Shown here: piece by piece, positions 15,851 to 25,699 of the stretch | How the letters are laid out: every line of letters starts with the position of its first letter | Position numbering within the stretch: the first letter of the stretch is position 1 | Source of the DNA: an uncultured Shewanella sp. | Lineage (GTDB): Bacteria > Pseudomonadota > Gammaproteobacteria > Enterobacterales > Shewanellaceae | DNA: 64,000 bases | NCBI GenBank assembly: GCA_947503555.1 | Contig: CANNEE010000015.1 | Location: forward strand, 61,777 to 125,776 | Direction: 5' to 3' | Position numbers and translations under genes: made by a program | Notes under the pieces: generated by a model | Database searches by the model: none | What the model was told of the DNA's origin: nothing | The model's input: the letters and a program-made list of their open reading frames with translations, nothing else

Positions 15851-17941
15851 CTATTTCTTTTCGGTCCAGCGATCTAACCAGCCAAGAACATTCGCGTACC
15901 ACTGCTCTAGATTCACAGGGTTAAGGATCCAGTGATTCTCATCTGGGTAGATAAGCAGCTCAGACGGAATATCGTTGCGTTGCAGATAACTAAATGCAGC
16001 TAAGCCTTGACCATATGGAACTCGGAAGTCTTTCTCGCCGTGGATCACTAACATAGGCGTCTTCCAGTTCTCTACATAATTAACTGGATTAAACTTCTCA
16101 TACAGCTCTTTATTTTCGCTGTACTGACCACCAAATTCATACTCAGGGAACCATAGCTCTTCTGTTACATGATACATAGAGCGCATGTCGAAAAGACCTG
16201 CATGGTTAACCAAGCAATTAAAGCCATCACTCCAGTTACCCTCAATCCAGTTCATCATGTAACCACCGTAGGAACCACCCAGCGCACAAGCTCTTTGTGG
16301 ATCGAGCCACTTTTGCTGTTTAGTCACAGCAGCTAGGCCTTTTTGCAGATCTTCAAGTGGCTTACCGCCCCAATCCTTGCTGATTGAATCAGTAAAGGCT
16401 TGTCCATAACCCGTTGAGCCGTGGAAGTCGACCATCACTACGCCATAGCCAGCACCCGCCCAAAGCTGCGCGTTCCAGCGACTACTAAAGGAGTTTCCAA
16501 ACGAGCCTTGTGGACCACCGTGAACTAGGAATGCGATTGGATACTGTTTACCCGCCTCGAAGTTAGCTGGCTTGATCCAATAACCGTAAACTTCCTCGTT
16601 ATTCCAACCTTTAAAACTGAACTGCTGGTATTCACCAAACTTGATCTCAGCAAGTTTGTCTTTGTTCACGTGAGTTAATTGACGCTCATCTTGACCATCA
16701 AGATTAATCGAGTGCAGATCACTTGGCTGAGTTAAACTCTTATGGTTAAACACCAAACGGTCAGCACTGACGCCAACAATGCCGTTGCTACCTTCGCTGT
16801 AAAGGCTACGCACATCGCCAAATTGGGTGCTGATCTCAAAGATAGAGACTTGACCTAGATCCTGCGCGGTCACGTACAAAGTGCGGTTATCTGGACCAAA
16901 GATTAATGAATGTGGACTTCTGTCCCATAGAGGCGCCACTTCTTTAGTCTGACCGGTTACTGTATCACGCAGCATAATGGCGTAACGGTCTGCTTCAAAA
17001 CCTGGCTTACTCATCGCAAGATAGGCCATATATCGACCATCGCTAGAGAAAGTTGGATGTGCATCCCACGCCTTATTGTCAGCAGTCAGGTTAACCGTTT
17101 CACCACCTGTTACTGGCACTTGCCAGATATCATAGTTAGTGGTCCAAGACTGGTCTTTACTCGGCGCTTTTGCGCTATAGACAATATGCTTACCATCTGG
17201 GGTAAAGGTCACCTCTTCCATACCAGAAAACGGCTTAGGTGGAGTCTCAGTATCACGACCTTGGGTCACATCAACCGCTTTGCCTAACTTATTACCGTTA
17301 ATATCGGCAACAAACAGGTGACTACGACTATGATCTGACCAAGTATCCCAGTGACGCACCATTAGCTGCTTGTATTCACGGCCGGTGCTTTCACGTTCAG
17401 CTTCTTTATCAAACTTTTCTTTTGAACACTCAAGACTGTCACACTCGGGGAAGACACGAATATTCATCACCACCTTGCTACCATCAGCCGATAGCTTAAA
17501 GCCTTCGATATCCAACGGTAGATCAGAAACTTTAATCGCTTCACCGCCAGTTAATGGCAACTTATATAACTGACTTGAACCATCACGAGCGGCAACAAAA
17601 TAGATAGCCTTGTCATCAGGCGCAAAAGCGACACTATGCTCGGTACCTGCGCCGCTGGTGAGTTGCTGTGGCTTGGCATCTGTATTGGTTAAATCCAGCA
17701 GAAACAGATCTGATGTCGCGCTACGGTCATCTGCGATGACCTTTACCGCGTATACGACACTTTTCCCATCATGGGACATGGTCGCTGAGTGTAATTTATT
17801 TAGGCGCGTTAATTGCTGAACGCTAAAAGGAGTTGGCTTAACAGCTTGCTGCACACCAGTATTATTACTGTCAGCAGCCTGAGCAAAAGTCGCTCCAAAA
17901 CAACTGGCGCCTAGCGCTAATGCGATAAGTGATTTTTTCAT
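15851..17941 (-). CDS. S9 family prolyl oligopeptidase (acylaminoacyl-peptidase-like), exported
   Basis: A 696-aa serine peptidase. An N-terminal signal peptide (MKKSLIALALGASCFGATFAQAA) precedes a WD40-like beta-propeller with several PDGK/SSDGRYMAYL repeats (residues 40-400), then the alpha/beta-hydrolase domain with GGSYGGYM (nucleophile Ser), HGEKDFRVP (Asp) and DENHWI (His). It probably trims peptides in the periplasm. I chose ATG 17941 because the longer frame to 17992 would put a hydrophilic stretch before the signal peptide. A single gene with its own terminator. Confidence 0.9.
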   Translation of the reverse strand: MKKSLIALALGASCFGATFAQAADSNNTGVQQAVKPTPFSVQQLTRLNKLHSATMSHDGKSVVYAVKVIADDRSATSDLFLLDLTNTDAKPQQLTSGAGTEHSVAFAPDDKAIYFVAARDGSSQLYKLPLTGGEAIKVSDLPLDIEGFKLSADGSKVVMNIRVFPECDSLECSKEKFDKEAERESTGREYKQLMVRHWDTWSDHSRSHLFVADINGNKLGKAVDVTQGRDTETPPKPFSGMEEVTFTPDGKHIVYSAKAPSKDQSWTTNYDIWQVPVTGGETVNLTADNKAWDAHPTFSSDGRYMAYLAMSKPGFEADRYAIMLRDTVTGQTKEVAPLWDRSPHSLIFGPDNRTLYVTAQDLGQVSIFEISTQFGDVRSLYSEGSNGIVGVSADRLVFNHKSLTQPSDLHSINLDGQDERQLTHVNKDKLAEIKFGEYQQFSFKGWNNEEVYGYWIKPANFEAGKQYPIAFLVHGGPQGSFGNSFSSRWNAQLWAGAGYGVVMVDFHGSTGYGQAFTDSISKDWGGKPLEDLQKGLAAVTKQQKWLDPQRACALGGSYGGYMMNWIEGNWSDGFNCLVNHAGLFDMRSMYHVTEELWFPEYEFGGQYSENKELYEKFNPVNYVENWKTPMLVIHGEKDFRVPYGQGLAAFSYLQRNDIPSELLIYPDENHWILNPVNLEQWYANVLGWLDRWTEKK

Positions 17942-18258
17942 TGTTATTGTCGTCTTTTTATATTGTAAACAGGTGATTGCAATGCTCAACAACTGAGTGC
18001 GTTATTGAGTAATAATGTCGATGTAACTAGCATCTACTGCTAAATGTCTTGCCGTAGCGCTGCAAACACTTTTCAGGAAGTATTGCTAAAACGACACCTA
18101 TCGACATTAATGAAATTTTTAACCAAGGCACACTAGCGAAATACGCACCGTCAAGCAAGTTTTTCTCAGTAATCCTTCCCCAAATACCCTAAACAGTTGT
18201 AACAAGCCTTGTCTCAATTACAAACCAACTCGGCGACAGGATGAGAGCCAGCCATAAA
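17942..18258. other. Intergenic region upstream of the S9 peptidase gene
   Basis: About 317 bp between the S9 peptidase start and the fumarase terminator. It must carry the peptidase promoter on the minus strand. I see no gene, RNA or repeat. Confidence 0.4.
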
Positions 18259-18291
18259 AAAGCGTAAACCTATTTATTCGGTTTACGCTTT
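18259..18291 (-). terminator. Intrinsic terminator of the fumarase gene
   Basis: 12-bp perfect stem AAAGCGTAAACC / GGTTTACGCTTT with a 9-nt loop; on the minus strand it runs into TTTTTATGGC. It lies 37 bp past the fumarase stop. Confidence 0.85.
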
Positions 18292-18327
18292 GGTTATATA
18301 AAAGAAATGAGTCGGCTTCAGCAAAGG

Positions 18328-19872
18328 TTAACTAGGATCGGCAAGCTTTCCTTTCCACATTGCAGGGCCTGTTTCATGGGCATTCACACCATCTGAGTCA
18401 ACGGCGACTGTTACTGGCATATCTTGCACTTCAAACTCATAAATCGCTTCCATACCAAGATCTTCAAATGCCACCACACGTGACTTCTTAATCGCCTTAG
18501 ATACAAGATAAGCTGCGCCGCCCACCGCCATTAGGTAAACCGCTTTATGCTGTTTAATCGACTCAACCGTTGCTGGGCCGCGCTCGGCCTTACCTATCAT
18601 GCCCATAAGACCTGTCTTATCTAGCATAAGGTCGGTGAACTTATCCATACGCGTCGCGGTGGTAGGGCCCGCTGGACCCACAACTTCGTCACCCACAGGG
18701 TCGACTGGGCCTACGTAATAGATAAACTTACCGTTAAAGTCGACCCCTTCAGGTAAACCTTCACCCGATTCAATCAAGCTCTGAATCCGTTTATGGGCAG
18801 CATCACGACCTGTCAGCATCTTACCGCTCAGTAATAGCGTATCACCGCTTTTCCAGCTTAATGTCTCTTCCTTAGTGACAGTATCTAAGTTCACACGGCG
18901 AACGTTTTCACCCACTTCCCAGGTAATCTCTGGCCAGTCATCAAGTGAAGGCGGGCTAAGATCAGCAGGGCCTGTGCCATCAAGGTGAAAGTGAACGTGG
19001 CGGGTTGCGGCGCAATTTGGAATCATCACCACAGGTTTAGATGCAGCATGGGTCGGTGCCGTCTTGATCTTGATATCCAGTACGGTCGTTAAGCCGCCAA
19101 GACCTTGAGCGCCTATACCTAATTTGTTAGCGCGCTCAAAGATATCCAAACGCATTTTATCTTCGGTCGTCTGTGCGCCCTTCTCCATCAGCTCGTGGAT
19201 ATCAACAGGGTCCATCAAAGATTCTTTCGCCATCACAGCGGCTTTTTCAGCCGTGCCGCCAATGCCTATTCCCAGCATGCCCGGCGGACACCAACCCGCT
19301 CCCATGGTCGGCAATGTCTTTTCAACCCAAGCGGCAACATCATCTGATGGATTAAGCATCACCATCTTAGATTTATTTTCCGAGCCGCCACCTTTAGCCG
19401 CTATTGCCACTTCAACATGGTTACCCGCCACCATTTCAACATGCACAACTGACGGAGTATTGTCTTTGGTGTTTTTACGACTACCAGCTGGATCGGCAAC
19501 AATAGAAGCACGCAACGGATTGTCAGGATTGGTATAAGCACGGCGCACGCCCTCATCCACCATCTGCTGCACTGTCATATCTGTCTTATCCCAGCGCACT
19601 CCCATGCCTACTTTAACAAAACAGGTGACAATACCAGTATCTTGGCACAAGGGACGCTGACCTTCTGCAGACATACGCGAATTAATCAAAATTTGCGCAA
19701 TCGCATCTTTTGCAGCCGCGCTTTGTTCACGTTCATAGGCCTCAGCCATAGCATCGACAAAATCTTTTGGGTGATAATAAGAGATATACTGCAGTGCATC
19801 GGCAACTGATTCGATTAGATCCGCCTGCTTAATTACAGGATCCGTTAGTTGAGATACTTCACTCGTTGACAT
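18328..19872 (-). CDS. fumA: Class I fumarate hydratase, [4Fe-4S]
   Basis: Interconverts fumarate and malate in the TCA cycle and in anaerobic fumarate metabolism. At 514 aa it has the two-domain class I layout. The three cluster cysteines are visible in CQDTG (near residue 77), GWCPPG (near 193) and PNCAATRH (near 288), and the C-terminal beta subunit-like domain has GPAGPTTATRMD near residue 405. The oxygen-labile class I type could be called FumA or FumB; sequence does not separate them. It is divergent from pabB with a 138-bp shared promoter region and has its own terminator. Confidence 0.92.
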   Translation of the reverse strand: MSTSEVSQLTDPVIKQADLIESVADALQYISYYHPKDFVDAMAEAYEREQSAAAKDAIAQILINSRMSAEGQRPLCQDTGIVTCFVKVGMGVRWDKTDMTVQQMVDEGVRRAYTNPDNPLRASIVADPAGSRKNTKDNTPSVVHVEMVAGNHVEVAIAAKGGGSENKSKMVMLNPSDDVAAWVEKTLPTMGAGWCPPGMLGIGIGGTAEKAAVMAKESLMDPVDIHELMEKGAQTTEDKMRLDIFERANKLGIGAQGLGGLTTVLDIKIKTAPTHAASKPVVMIPNCAATRHVHFHLDGTGPADLSPPSLDDWPEITWEVGENVRRVNLDTVTKEETLSWKSGDTLLLSGKMLTGRDAAHKRIQSLIESGEGLPEGVDFNGKFIYYVGPVDPVGDEVVGPAGPTTATRMDKFTDLMLDKTGLMGMIGKAERGPATVESIKQHKAVYLMAVGGAAYLVSKAIKKSRVVAFEDLGMEAIYEFEVQDMPVTVAVDSDGVNAHETGPAMWKGKLADPS

Positions 19873-20010
19873 TGTAGGCTCACTCCTGTCGCTCGCCGAA
19901 ACGGCTTGCCTTGGGTTTGTTGTTTTGTATTTTGTTCATTCTTTTTGTGACCAATATGATACTCTTTCGTTTCTTTTTGGGCTACATCACATTTTAGATA
20001 GGGTTAATCG

Positions 20011-21486
20011 ATGGCCATTAAGTCGCCAAATCAACTAGCATTTACACCATTAAATTGGCATTTTTCTACCACTGAGCTCTTTGGCTACTTCTCTCATCTG
20101 CCCAACGCTATCCTATTAGACTCAGCCGATGCTGAACATCAAGATGCTCAATATGACATTATCGCCCTTGCACCTAGCTCAACCTTAACTTTGACTCGGC
20201 TAAAGCAGCAGACCTATCAACTTCAGCACGCGGAATTGGAGTGGGACAATAACTATATTGGCCAACTGATTCAAACGAATACACTTAACAACATCAACCC
20301 ATTTGATGCATTAGAACAACTGTTAACCGAAACATTTCCAGAGTCCAAAACTAGCCCGCTACCTTTTAATGGCGGCGCCATGGGCAGCTTCAACTACGAC
20401 CTTGGCCGAACCATAGAGAAGCTTCCCAACATTGCTGAAGACGATGTTGATTTTAATCCGATGAATATTGGCTTATATCGCTGGGCACTGGTATTAGACT
20501 ATGGTGCAAAAAGCACTGATACTGCTGACACTTCAGATAAAAATAAGCAATGGTACCTAGTGCACTATGATGGCCAAACCGCACTTGAGCTAGAAAAAGC
20601 AAAGTTAGAAACCTATTTAGAAAAAGCCACTTCCAATCAAGCTAACAATGAAAACTTTAGGCTTCTCGGTGAATGGCAAAGCCAGATTAGCCAAGAGGAA
20701 TATAGCAATAAGTTTGACCGCGTACAGGCGTATTTATCTAGCGGCGATTGCTACCAAATTAATCTTACTCAAAGATTTAGCGCTGATTATCTAGGCGATG
20801 AATGGCTAGCCTACCTAAAACTAAGACAAAGTAATAAGGCACCTTTTTCCGCCTTTATGCGTCTTAATAATAGTGCAGCCCTCTCTATCTCGCCTGAACG
20901 TTTTATCTCGCTAACTCACGGCCATATTCAAACCAAACCCATTAAAGGCACACTGCCCAGAGAACAAGATAACGTCTTAGACAAAGCGGCGGCTATCAAA
21001 CTTCAGAATTCAGAAAAAGATAGAGCCGAAAATTTGATGATTGTCGATCTTCTGCGTAACGATATCGGCAAGGTAGCTCAAGCTGGCAGCGTCAGAGTAC
21101 CTGAGATATTCGCCATAGAAAGTTTTCCCGCTGTACATCATTTGGTCAGCACCATTACCGCGAAGCTGGATGACAAGCACAGCCCTTGTTCATTATTAAA
21201 GGCAGCCTTCCCAGGCGGCTCTATTACCGGCGCCCCTAAAATTCGCGCCATGGAAATCATTGAAGAGCTTGAGCCAAGCAGACGTAACCTATACTGTGGT
21301 TCTATCGGCTATATCAGCCAAGACGGTAAAATGGATACCAGTATTACCATACGCACCTTAGTCGCAAGTGGTGGTAAGCTCCATTGCTGGGCTGGCGGTG
21401 GAATCGTCGCAGACTCTCAGGCCGATGCCGAATATCAAGAGAGCTTTGATAAGGTAAGTAAAATATTGCCAATACTGGCGGAGTAA
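20011..21486 (+). CDS. pabB: Aminodeoxychorismate synthase component I
   Basis: Uses chorismate and PabA-supplied ammonia to make 4-amino-4-deoxychorismate for folate. The chorismate-binding domain is clear: CYQINLTQRF near residue 246, KPIKGTLPRE near 310, AFPGGSITGAPKIRAMEI near 407, and GSIGYIS near 430. PIKG rather than the PIAGT-type of TrpE marks it as PabB. The 491-aa length is slightly long because of an insert around residues 165-210. It precedes the Nudix gene by a single base, and the two are almost surely cotranscribed. Confidence 0.92.
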   Translation: MAIKSPNQLAFTPLNWHFSTTELFGYFSHLPNAILLDSADAEHQDAQYDIIALAPSSTLTLTRLKQQTYQLQHAELEWDNNYIGQLIQTNTLNNINPFDALEQLLTETFPESKTSPLPFNGGAMGSFNYDLGRTIEKLPNIAEDDVDFNPMNIGLYRWALVLDYGAKSTDTADTSDKNKQWYLVHYDGQTALELEKAKLETYLEKATSNQANNENFRLLGEWQSQISQEEYSNKFDRVQAYLSSGDCYQINLTQRFSADYLGDEWLAYLKLRQSNKAPFSAFMRLNNSAALSISPERFISLTHGHIQTKPIKGTLPREQDNVLDKAAAIKLQNSEKDRAENLMIVDLLRNDIGKVAQAGSVRVPEIFAIESFPAVHHLVSTITAKLDDKHSPCSLLKAAFPGGSITGAPKIRAMEIIEELEPSRRNLYCGSIGYISQDGKMDTSITIRTLVASGGKLHCWAGGGIVADSQADAEYQESFDKVSKILPILAE

Positions 21487-21508
21487 TGTGAGCAATAAAG
21501 GAGAGACA

Positions 21509-22081
21509 ATGACACTGACAGAGCTTGAAACTCGATTTAGACTCCATGCTCTTAGCGATCGCATTGCCTCTGCCCCCAGCCCTGCTCCATTAAAAGCCGC
21601 AGCTGTGCTGATCCCACTAGTTGAAAAGCATAATGAGCTACACCTAGGACTCACCCAGCGCCCACTGCATCTACGTGCTCACCCAGGGCAAATCAGTTTT
21701 CCTGGCGGTAAGGTTGAACGAGACGATAAAGATCAAACCGCCACTGCCTTAAGAGAAGCCCATGAAGAGATTGGACTCTGTCCTGACAATGTTGAGATCC
21801 TAGGCCAATTTCCAGCACATAATACATTTACGGGGTTTGAGATCACGCCAATTGTTGGCCGTATCAAATCCCCCTTTGAGCCAGTACTGGATCCAGGTGA
21901 AGTAGCAGAGTATTTTACGGTACCACTGGCCTTTCTCAGGCAACGAAGACACAGACACACACTAAACTTTAGCCGCAAAGGCATTAACTACCCTGTTATT
22001 TTTATTCCCTATCAAGACAGATTTATATGGGGCGCGACGGCGGCGATTATCGATCTACTTTGCCGCCATATAGAGAGTTAG
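21509..22081 (+). CDS. nudL: CoA pyrophosphatase, Nudix family (NudL/YeaB-like)
   Basis: Hydrolyses CoA or its derivatives to 3',5'-ADP and phosphopantetheine. The UPF0035 CoA signature LRAHPGQISFPGGK sits just before the Nudix box, which ends ALREAHEEIGL. I chose ATG 21509 over the GTG at 21488 because AAGGAG lies 5 nt before this ATG, giving 190 aa. It follows pabB within the same operon, an arrangement common in this group of bacteria. Confidence 0.85.
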   Translation: MTLTELETRFRLHALSDRIASAPSPAPLKAAAVLIPLVEKHNELHLGLTQRPLHLRAHPGQISFPGGKVERDDKDQTATALREAHEEIGLCPDNVEILGQFPAHNTFTGFEITPIVGRIKSPFEPVLDPGEVAEYFTVPLAFLRQRRHRHTLNFSRKGINYPVIFIPYQDRFIWGATAAIIDLLCRHIES

Positions 22082-22094
22082 CTCACTGCTGAAG

Positions 22095-22430
22095 TTAAAT
22101 TACGAAGCGAATATATAGGCCCGCAGCCAAAGAGCTCATTAAAAGAAGTGGAATATTAACCCAGAAACCTGATTTAGTGGCTCGCACTGTATAGAAGTTA
22201 ACGGCAAGGTTAACAAAGCTAATACCAGCACAAATCCAGATGATATGTTCTAGCAAAACCGTTTTACTGGGATCCCAGTGAAGACGTACTGAAGCGCCTT
22301 TACTTTGAAAGTAACCCACAGCTACATCAGGACGCGCTTCTCCATATAAAATAAAGGCGTACATAGCGAAGCCCCATCCAGCGACGGATAGAATCGTCAA
22401 AATAGCTCTAAGAACCGTCCCTTTTCTCAT
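22095..22430 (-). CDS. Small conserved membrane protein, 111 aa
   Basis: I do not recognise a named family. Three hydrophobic segments are visible (residues 8-28, about 60-80 and 90-110) with a hydrophilic loop between the first two that contains SVRLHWDPSK. It converges with the pabB-nudL operon and is divergent from asnS. Probably an inner-membrane protein. Confidence 0.6.
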   Translation of the reverse strand: MRKGTVLRAILTILSVAGWGFAMYAFILYGEARPDVAVGYFQSKGASVRLHWDPSKTVLLEHIIWICAGISFVNLAVNFYTVRATKSGFWVNIPLLLMSSLAAGLYIRFVI

Positions 22431-22501
22431 TTCTAACGCGCCTCTTTTTACGCTTTACCTATCAAAGAATAACAAATTCACCTCAGGATACCCTTTTCAG
22501 C

Positions 22502-22529
22502 TTGAGAAAAGCCACAAGCAAGGTAATAT
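22502..22529 (+). promoter_or_regulatory. Sigma-70-type promoter for asnS
   Basis: TTGAGA (22502-22507), 16-bp spacer, TAATAT (22524-22529), 51 bp before the asnS start codon. Identified by eye. Confidence 0.45.
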
Positions 22530-22580
22530 AAACGTCCAAATTTTTTTATTAAAAACGTTTCGTTGGAGAACTAAGCAACA

Positions 22581-23981
22581 ATGAGCATTGCATCTGTCGC
22601 TTCTGTATTTAAAGGTGAGTTTGCGGTTGGTTCGCAAGTCACAGTACGTGGCTGGGTTCGTACCCGCCGTGATTCTAAAGCTGGGATCTCTTTCCTAGCG
22701 GTTTATGACGGTTCATGTTTTGACCCAATTCAAGGTGTCGTGCCTAATAGCTTAGACAATTATAATGACGAAATCTTAAAGCTAACTGCTGGTTGCTCTG
22801 TAGTAATGACAGGTGAAGTCGTTGAATCTCCGGGTAAAGGCCAAGCCTACGAGCTGCAGGTGACTCAAGTTGAAGTCACTGGCTGGGTCGACGATCCCGA
22901 TACTTATCCTATGGCAGCTAAGCGACACTCTATTGAGCACCTTCGCGAACTCGCCCACCTTCGTCCTCGCACCAACATTATTGGTGCAGTGGCACGTGTA
23001 CGTAACTGTCTATCTCAGGCGATTCATCGTTTCTATCATGAAGAAGGCTTTATCTGGGTATCTACACCTATTATTACGGCTTCTGACTGTGAAGGCGCAG
23101 GTGAAATGTTCCGTGTATCGACACTAGATATGGAAAACCTGCCTCGTACTGATGATGGCAAAGTCGATTACGATAAAGATTTCTTTGGTAAAGAATCATT
23201 TCTAACGGTATCGGGCCAGCTAAACGGTGAAACCTATGCCAGCGCCCTATCTAAGATCTACACTTTCGGCCCGACTTTCCGCGCCGAGAACTCCAACACC
23301 AGCCGTCACTTGGCTGAGTTTTGGATGGTAGAGCCAGAAGTGGCCTTTGCTGAGCTTGATGATGTAGCGGGTCTTGCTGAGCGTATGCTTAAGTATTGTT
23401 TCAAGGCGGTACTAGAAGAGCGTCGTGACGATCTAGAATTCTTTGCCCAACGTGTAGAGAAAACCGCTATTGAACGTCTAGAAGCCTTCGTTAACAGTGA
23501 CTTCGCCCAAGTTGACTACACAGATGCTATCGAAATCCTTAAGAATTGCGGCAAAAAGTTTGAGTTCGATGTCGAGTGGGGTATCGATATGAGCTCAGAG
23601 CATGAGCGTTACCTTGCTGAAGAGCACTTCAAAGCACCTGTGGTTGTGAAAAACTACCCGAAAGACATTAAAGCCTTCTACATGCGCCTAAACGATGACG
23701 GTAAAACCGTTGCCGCGATGGATGTATTAGCACCAGGTATTGGCGAGATCATCGGTGGTTCCCAGCGTGAAGAGCGTTTAGAAGTGTTCGATGCACGTCT
23801 TGAAGAGATGGGACTAGAGAAAGAAGATTACTGGTGGTACCGCGATCTTCGCCGCTACGGCACAGTGCCTCACTCAGGATTCGGCCTTGGTTTTGAGCGC
23901 CTAGTATCTTATGTTACTGGCGTTGCCAACATTCGCGATGTCATTCCGTTCCCAAGAGCTCCTCGCTCAGCTAACTTCTAA
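22581..23981 (+). CDS. asnS: Asparaginyl-tRNA synthetase
   Basis: Class IIb aminoacyl-tRNA synthetase charging tRNA-Asn. It has an N-terminal OB-fold anticodon-binding domain ([14 protein letters not shown] near residue 21), then class II motif 2 ([20 protein letters not shown] near residue 234) and motif 3 ([10 protein letters not shown] near residue 433). The 466-aa length is standard. GGAG lies 12 nt before the ATG. A single gene ended by a strong terminator. Confidence 0.96.
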   Translation: MSIASVASVFKGEFAVGSQVTVRGWVRTRRDSKAGISFLAVYDGSCFDPIQGVVPNSLDNYNDEILKLTAGCSVVMTGEVVESPGKGQAYELQVTQVEVTGWVDDPDTYPMAAKRHSIEHLRELAHLRPRTNIIGAVARVRNCLSQAIHRFYHEEGFIWVSTPIITASDCEGAGEMFRVSTLDMENLPRTDDGKVDYDKDFFGKESFLTVSGQLNGETYASALSKIYTFGPTFRAENSNTSRHLAEFWMVEPEVAFAELDDVAGLAERMLKYCFKAVLEERRDDLEFFAQRVEKTAIERLEAFVNSDFAQVDYTDAIEILKNCGKKFEFDVEWGIDMSSEHERYLAEEHFKAPVVVKNYPKDIKAFYMRLNDDGKTVAAMDVLAPGIGEIIGGSQREERLEVFDARLEEMGLEKEDYWWYRDLRRYGTVPHSGFGLGFERLVSYVTGVANIRDVIPFPRAPRSANF

Positions 23982-23997
23982 TCAGAAGTCTGCCATT

Positions 23998-24024
23998 AAA
24001 AAACGCGCTGCGGCGCGTTTTTTG
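23998..24024 (+). terminator. Intrinsic terminator after asnS
   Basis: GC-rich stem AAACGCGC / GCGCGTTT, loop TGCG, flanked by A-run and T-run, 17 bp after the asnS stop. Confidence 0.88.
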
Positions 24025-24559
24025 TTATCTAATTTTTAAATGGCAAACGACACCAAGAAGGGCTAAGCAATAATTAAAAACGTCACTTCAGTCCCCCTTT
24101 CCTCTGATACTTGCTCTCAAACTCATAACGCAAAGGCAACAATTTGTGTTAATTCCCCCTACCTTAAGTACAAAAACCTTAATTAAGCATTTAATAAATA
24201 AGAAAAAACATCTGTGATCTACATAATATGAGTAATATCACATGTAAGACACGCCTGACAAAAGCCGAATAAACCCAACCAAGCTCACCTACAGCAACTA
24301 AAAAAGCTTGCGGCAGAACAATTTATCAACAAATTCGGTTCAAATATTAACCTTGATAAAAGTGGGTCATTTTGTCCCAATCAAGCCAGTTAAACTTGAT
24401 CCGCTTCATGTTAACAGAATGTCAAACCCCTTCTGATAATAGGGAAAATCGCAAACTTGATATGAGTCAATAATGTGCTAATGCGGGACTACTAAACTAA
24501 AACAGTCGATGATGTGAGTAGAACGCATTTTAACATTCTAATAAAGAAAAGGTTGGTCC
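24025..24559 (+). promoter_or_regulatory. Upstream control region of the hydrogenase operon
   Basis: A 535-bp gene-free, AT-rich region that ends at the hyaA start. The clear candidate site is the FNR/EtrA-like box at 24457-24470. Two weaker half-sites (TTGAT at about 24353 and 24396) lie upstream. The length and the absence of other features suggest a complex promoter. Confidence 0.5.
24457..24470. promoter_or_regulatory. FNR/EtrA-like binding site upstream of hyaA
   Basis: TTGAT-ATGA-GTCAA matches the FNR consensus TTGAT-N4-ATCAA at 9 of 10 positions. It lies 89 bp before the hyaA start, consistent with anaerobic activation, as expected for an uptake hydrogenase. Not tested. Confidence 0.5.
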
Positions 24560-25696
24560 ATGGATACACATGCAGCCCTCTATGAACAGGGCAAAGCGCG
24601 TCTAGAAACGTTGCGTAAACTAAGCCCTCGCCATACAGAGTCTTTACAACAAAAAATGGAACAGCATGGCATTACCCGTCGTGACTTCATGAAGTGGAGT
24701 GCAGCGGTTACTGGTATGTTGGCTCTTCCTCTACCATTTAGTACCTTAGTTGCTGAAGCTGCCGAGCTTTCCGACAGAGTACCACTCATTTGGCTACACA
24801 TGGCCGAATGTACCGGTTGTTCTGAGTCGTTAGTTCGCGCTGATACACCTAATCTAGATTCTCTAATCTTTGATCATATCTCTCTCGAGTATCATGAAAC
24901 ATTGATGGCTGCCGCTGGTTGGCAAGCAGAAGAGAACCTAGAGCACGCACTAGAAACCTACAAGGGTAACTATCTGCTAGCTGTTGAAGGTGCAATTCCT
25001 ACTGCAAACAATGGTTCCTTCCTAACTGTTGGCTGTAAAGGCCACACAGGTTTAGAAATTATTCATCACGCTGCTGAAGGCGCAGCTGCAATCGTATCTG
25101 TGGGTACTTGTGCTGCATTCGGTGGTGTTCAGGCTGCGGCTCCTAACCCAACTGAAGCGAAAGGTGTTGGCGAAGTCGTTCATAAGCCTGTAATCAACTT
25201 AGGTGGTTGTCCACCAAGTGAAAAGAACATTGTGGGTACACTTATGTACTTCATCATGTTCGGTAAACTACCAGCATTAGATATGTTTAACCGTCCTAAG
25301 TGGGCTTATGGCGCACGTGTTCACGATAACTGTGAGCGTCGCGGCCGTTTCGATGCCGGTGAATTTGTTGAAGAGTTTGGTGATTTCGGCGCTAAAGAAG
25401 GCTACTGTTTATATAAAGTAGGTTGTAAGGGTCCATACACTTACAACAACTGCCCTACTGAGCGTTTCAACCATCACACCAGTTGGCCAGTACTAGCAGG
25501 TCACGGTTGTATTGGCTGCTCTGAACCTAGCTTCTGGGATGACATGGCAGACTTTGAAAAACCACTCGGCAGACAACTTATCCATGGTATTGATGCGACA
25601 GCAGACACCATAGGTGCTGTAATTTTAGGCGCGGCTGCTGTGGGTGTAGGTGCCCATGCCGTTGCTAGCGTATTTGCCAAACCACTGGAGGACTAA
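24560..25696 (+). CDS. hyaA: [NiFe] hydrogenase small subunit (group 1, respiratory uptake)
   Basis: Carries the iron-sulfur clusters that pass electrons from the NiFe site to the membrane cytochrome. A Tat signal is seen at residues 40-45 (RRDFMK) after a long n-region, followed by a hydrophobic stretch, so the folded heterodimer is exported. Cluster cysteines include Cys84 and Cys87 (ECTGCSES), and later GTCAAFGG, GGCPPSEKN, the His/Cys group of the distal cluster and GCIGCSEPSFWD. A C-terminal hydrophobic helix (IGAVILGAAAVGVGAHAVASV) anchors it to the membrane. It is 3 bp upstream of hyaB. Predicted activity: H2 oxidation in the periplasm. Confidence 0.95.
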   Translation: MDTHAALYEQGKARLETLRKLSPRHTESLQQKMEQHGITRRDFMKWSAAVTGMLALPLPFSTLVAEAAELSDRVPLIWLHMAECTGCSESLVRADTPNLDSLIFDHISLEYHETLMAAAGWQAEENLEHALETYKGNYLLAVEGAIPTANNGSFLTVGCKGHTGLEIIHHAAEGAAAIVSVGTCAAFGGVQAAAPNPTEAKGVGEVVHKPVINLGGCPPSEKNIVGTLMYFIMFGKLPALDMFNRPKWAYGARVHDNCERRGRFDAGEFVEEFGDFGAKEGYCLYKVGCKGPYTYNNCPTERFNHHTSWPVLAGHGCIGCSEPSFWDDMADFEKPLGRQLIHGIDATADTIGAVILGAAAVGVGAHAVASVFAKPLED

Positions 25697-25699
25697 TCA

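Noticed and set aside
24213-24242. TGTGAT and ATCACA half-sites upstream of hyaA as a CRP site
   Set aside because: The half-sites are separated by 18 bp rather than the few bases of a CRP site, so the pair does not fit the consensus.
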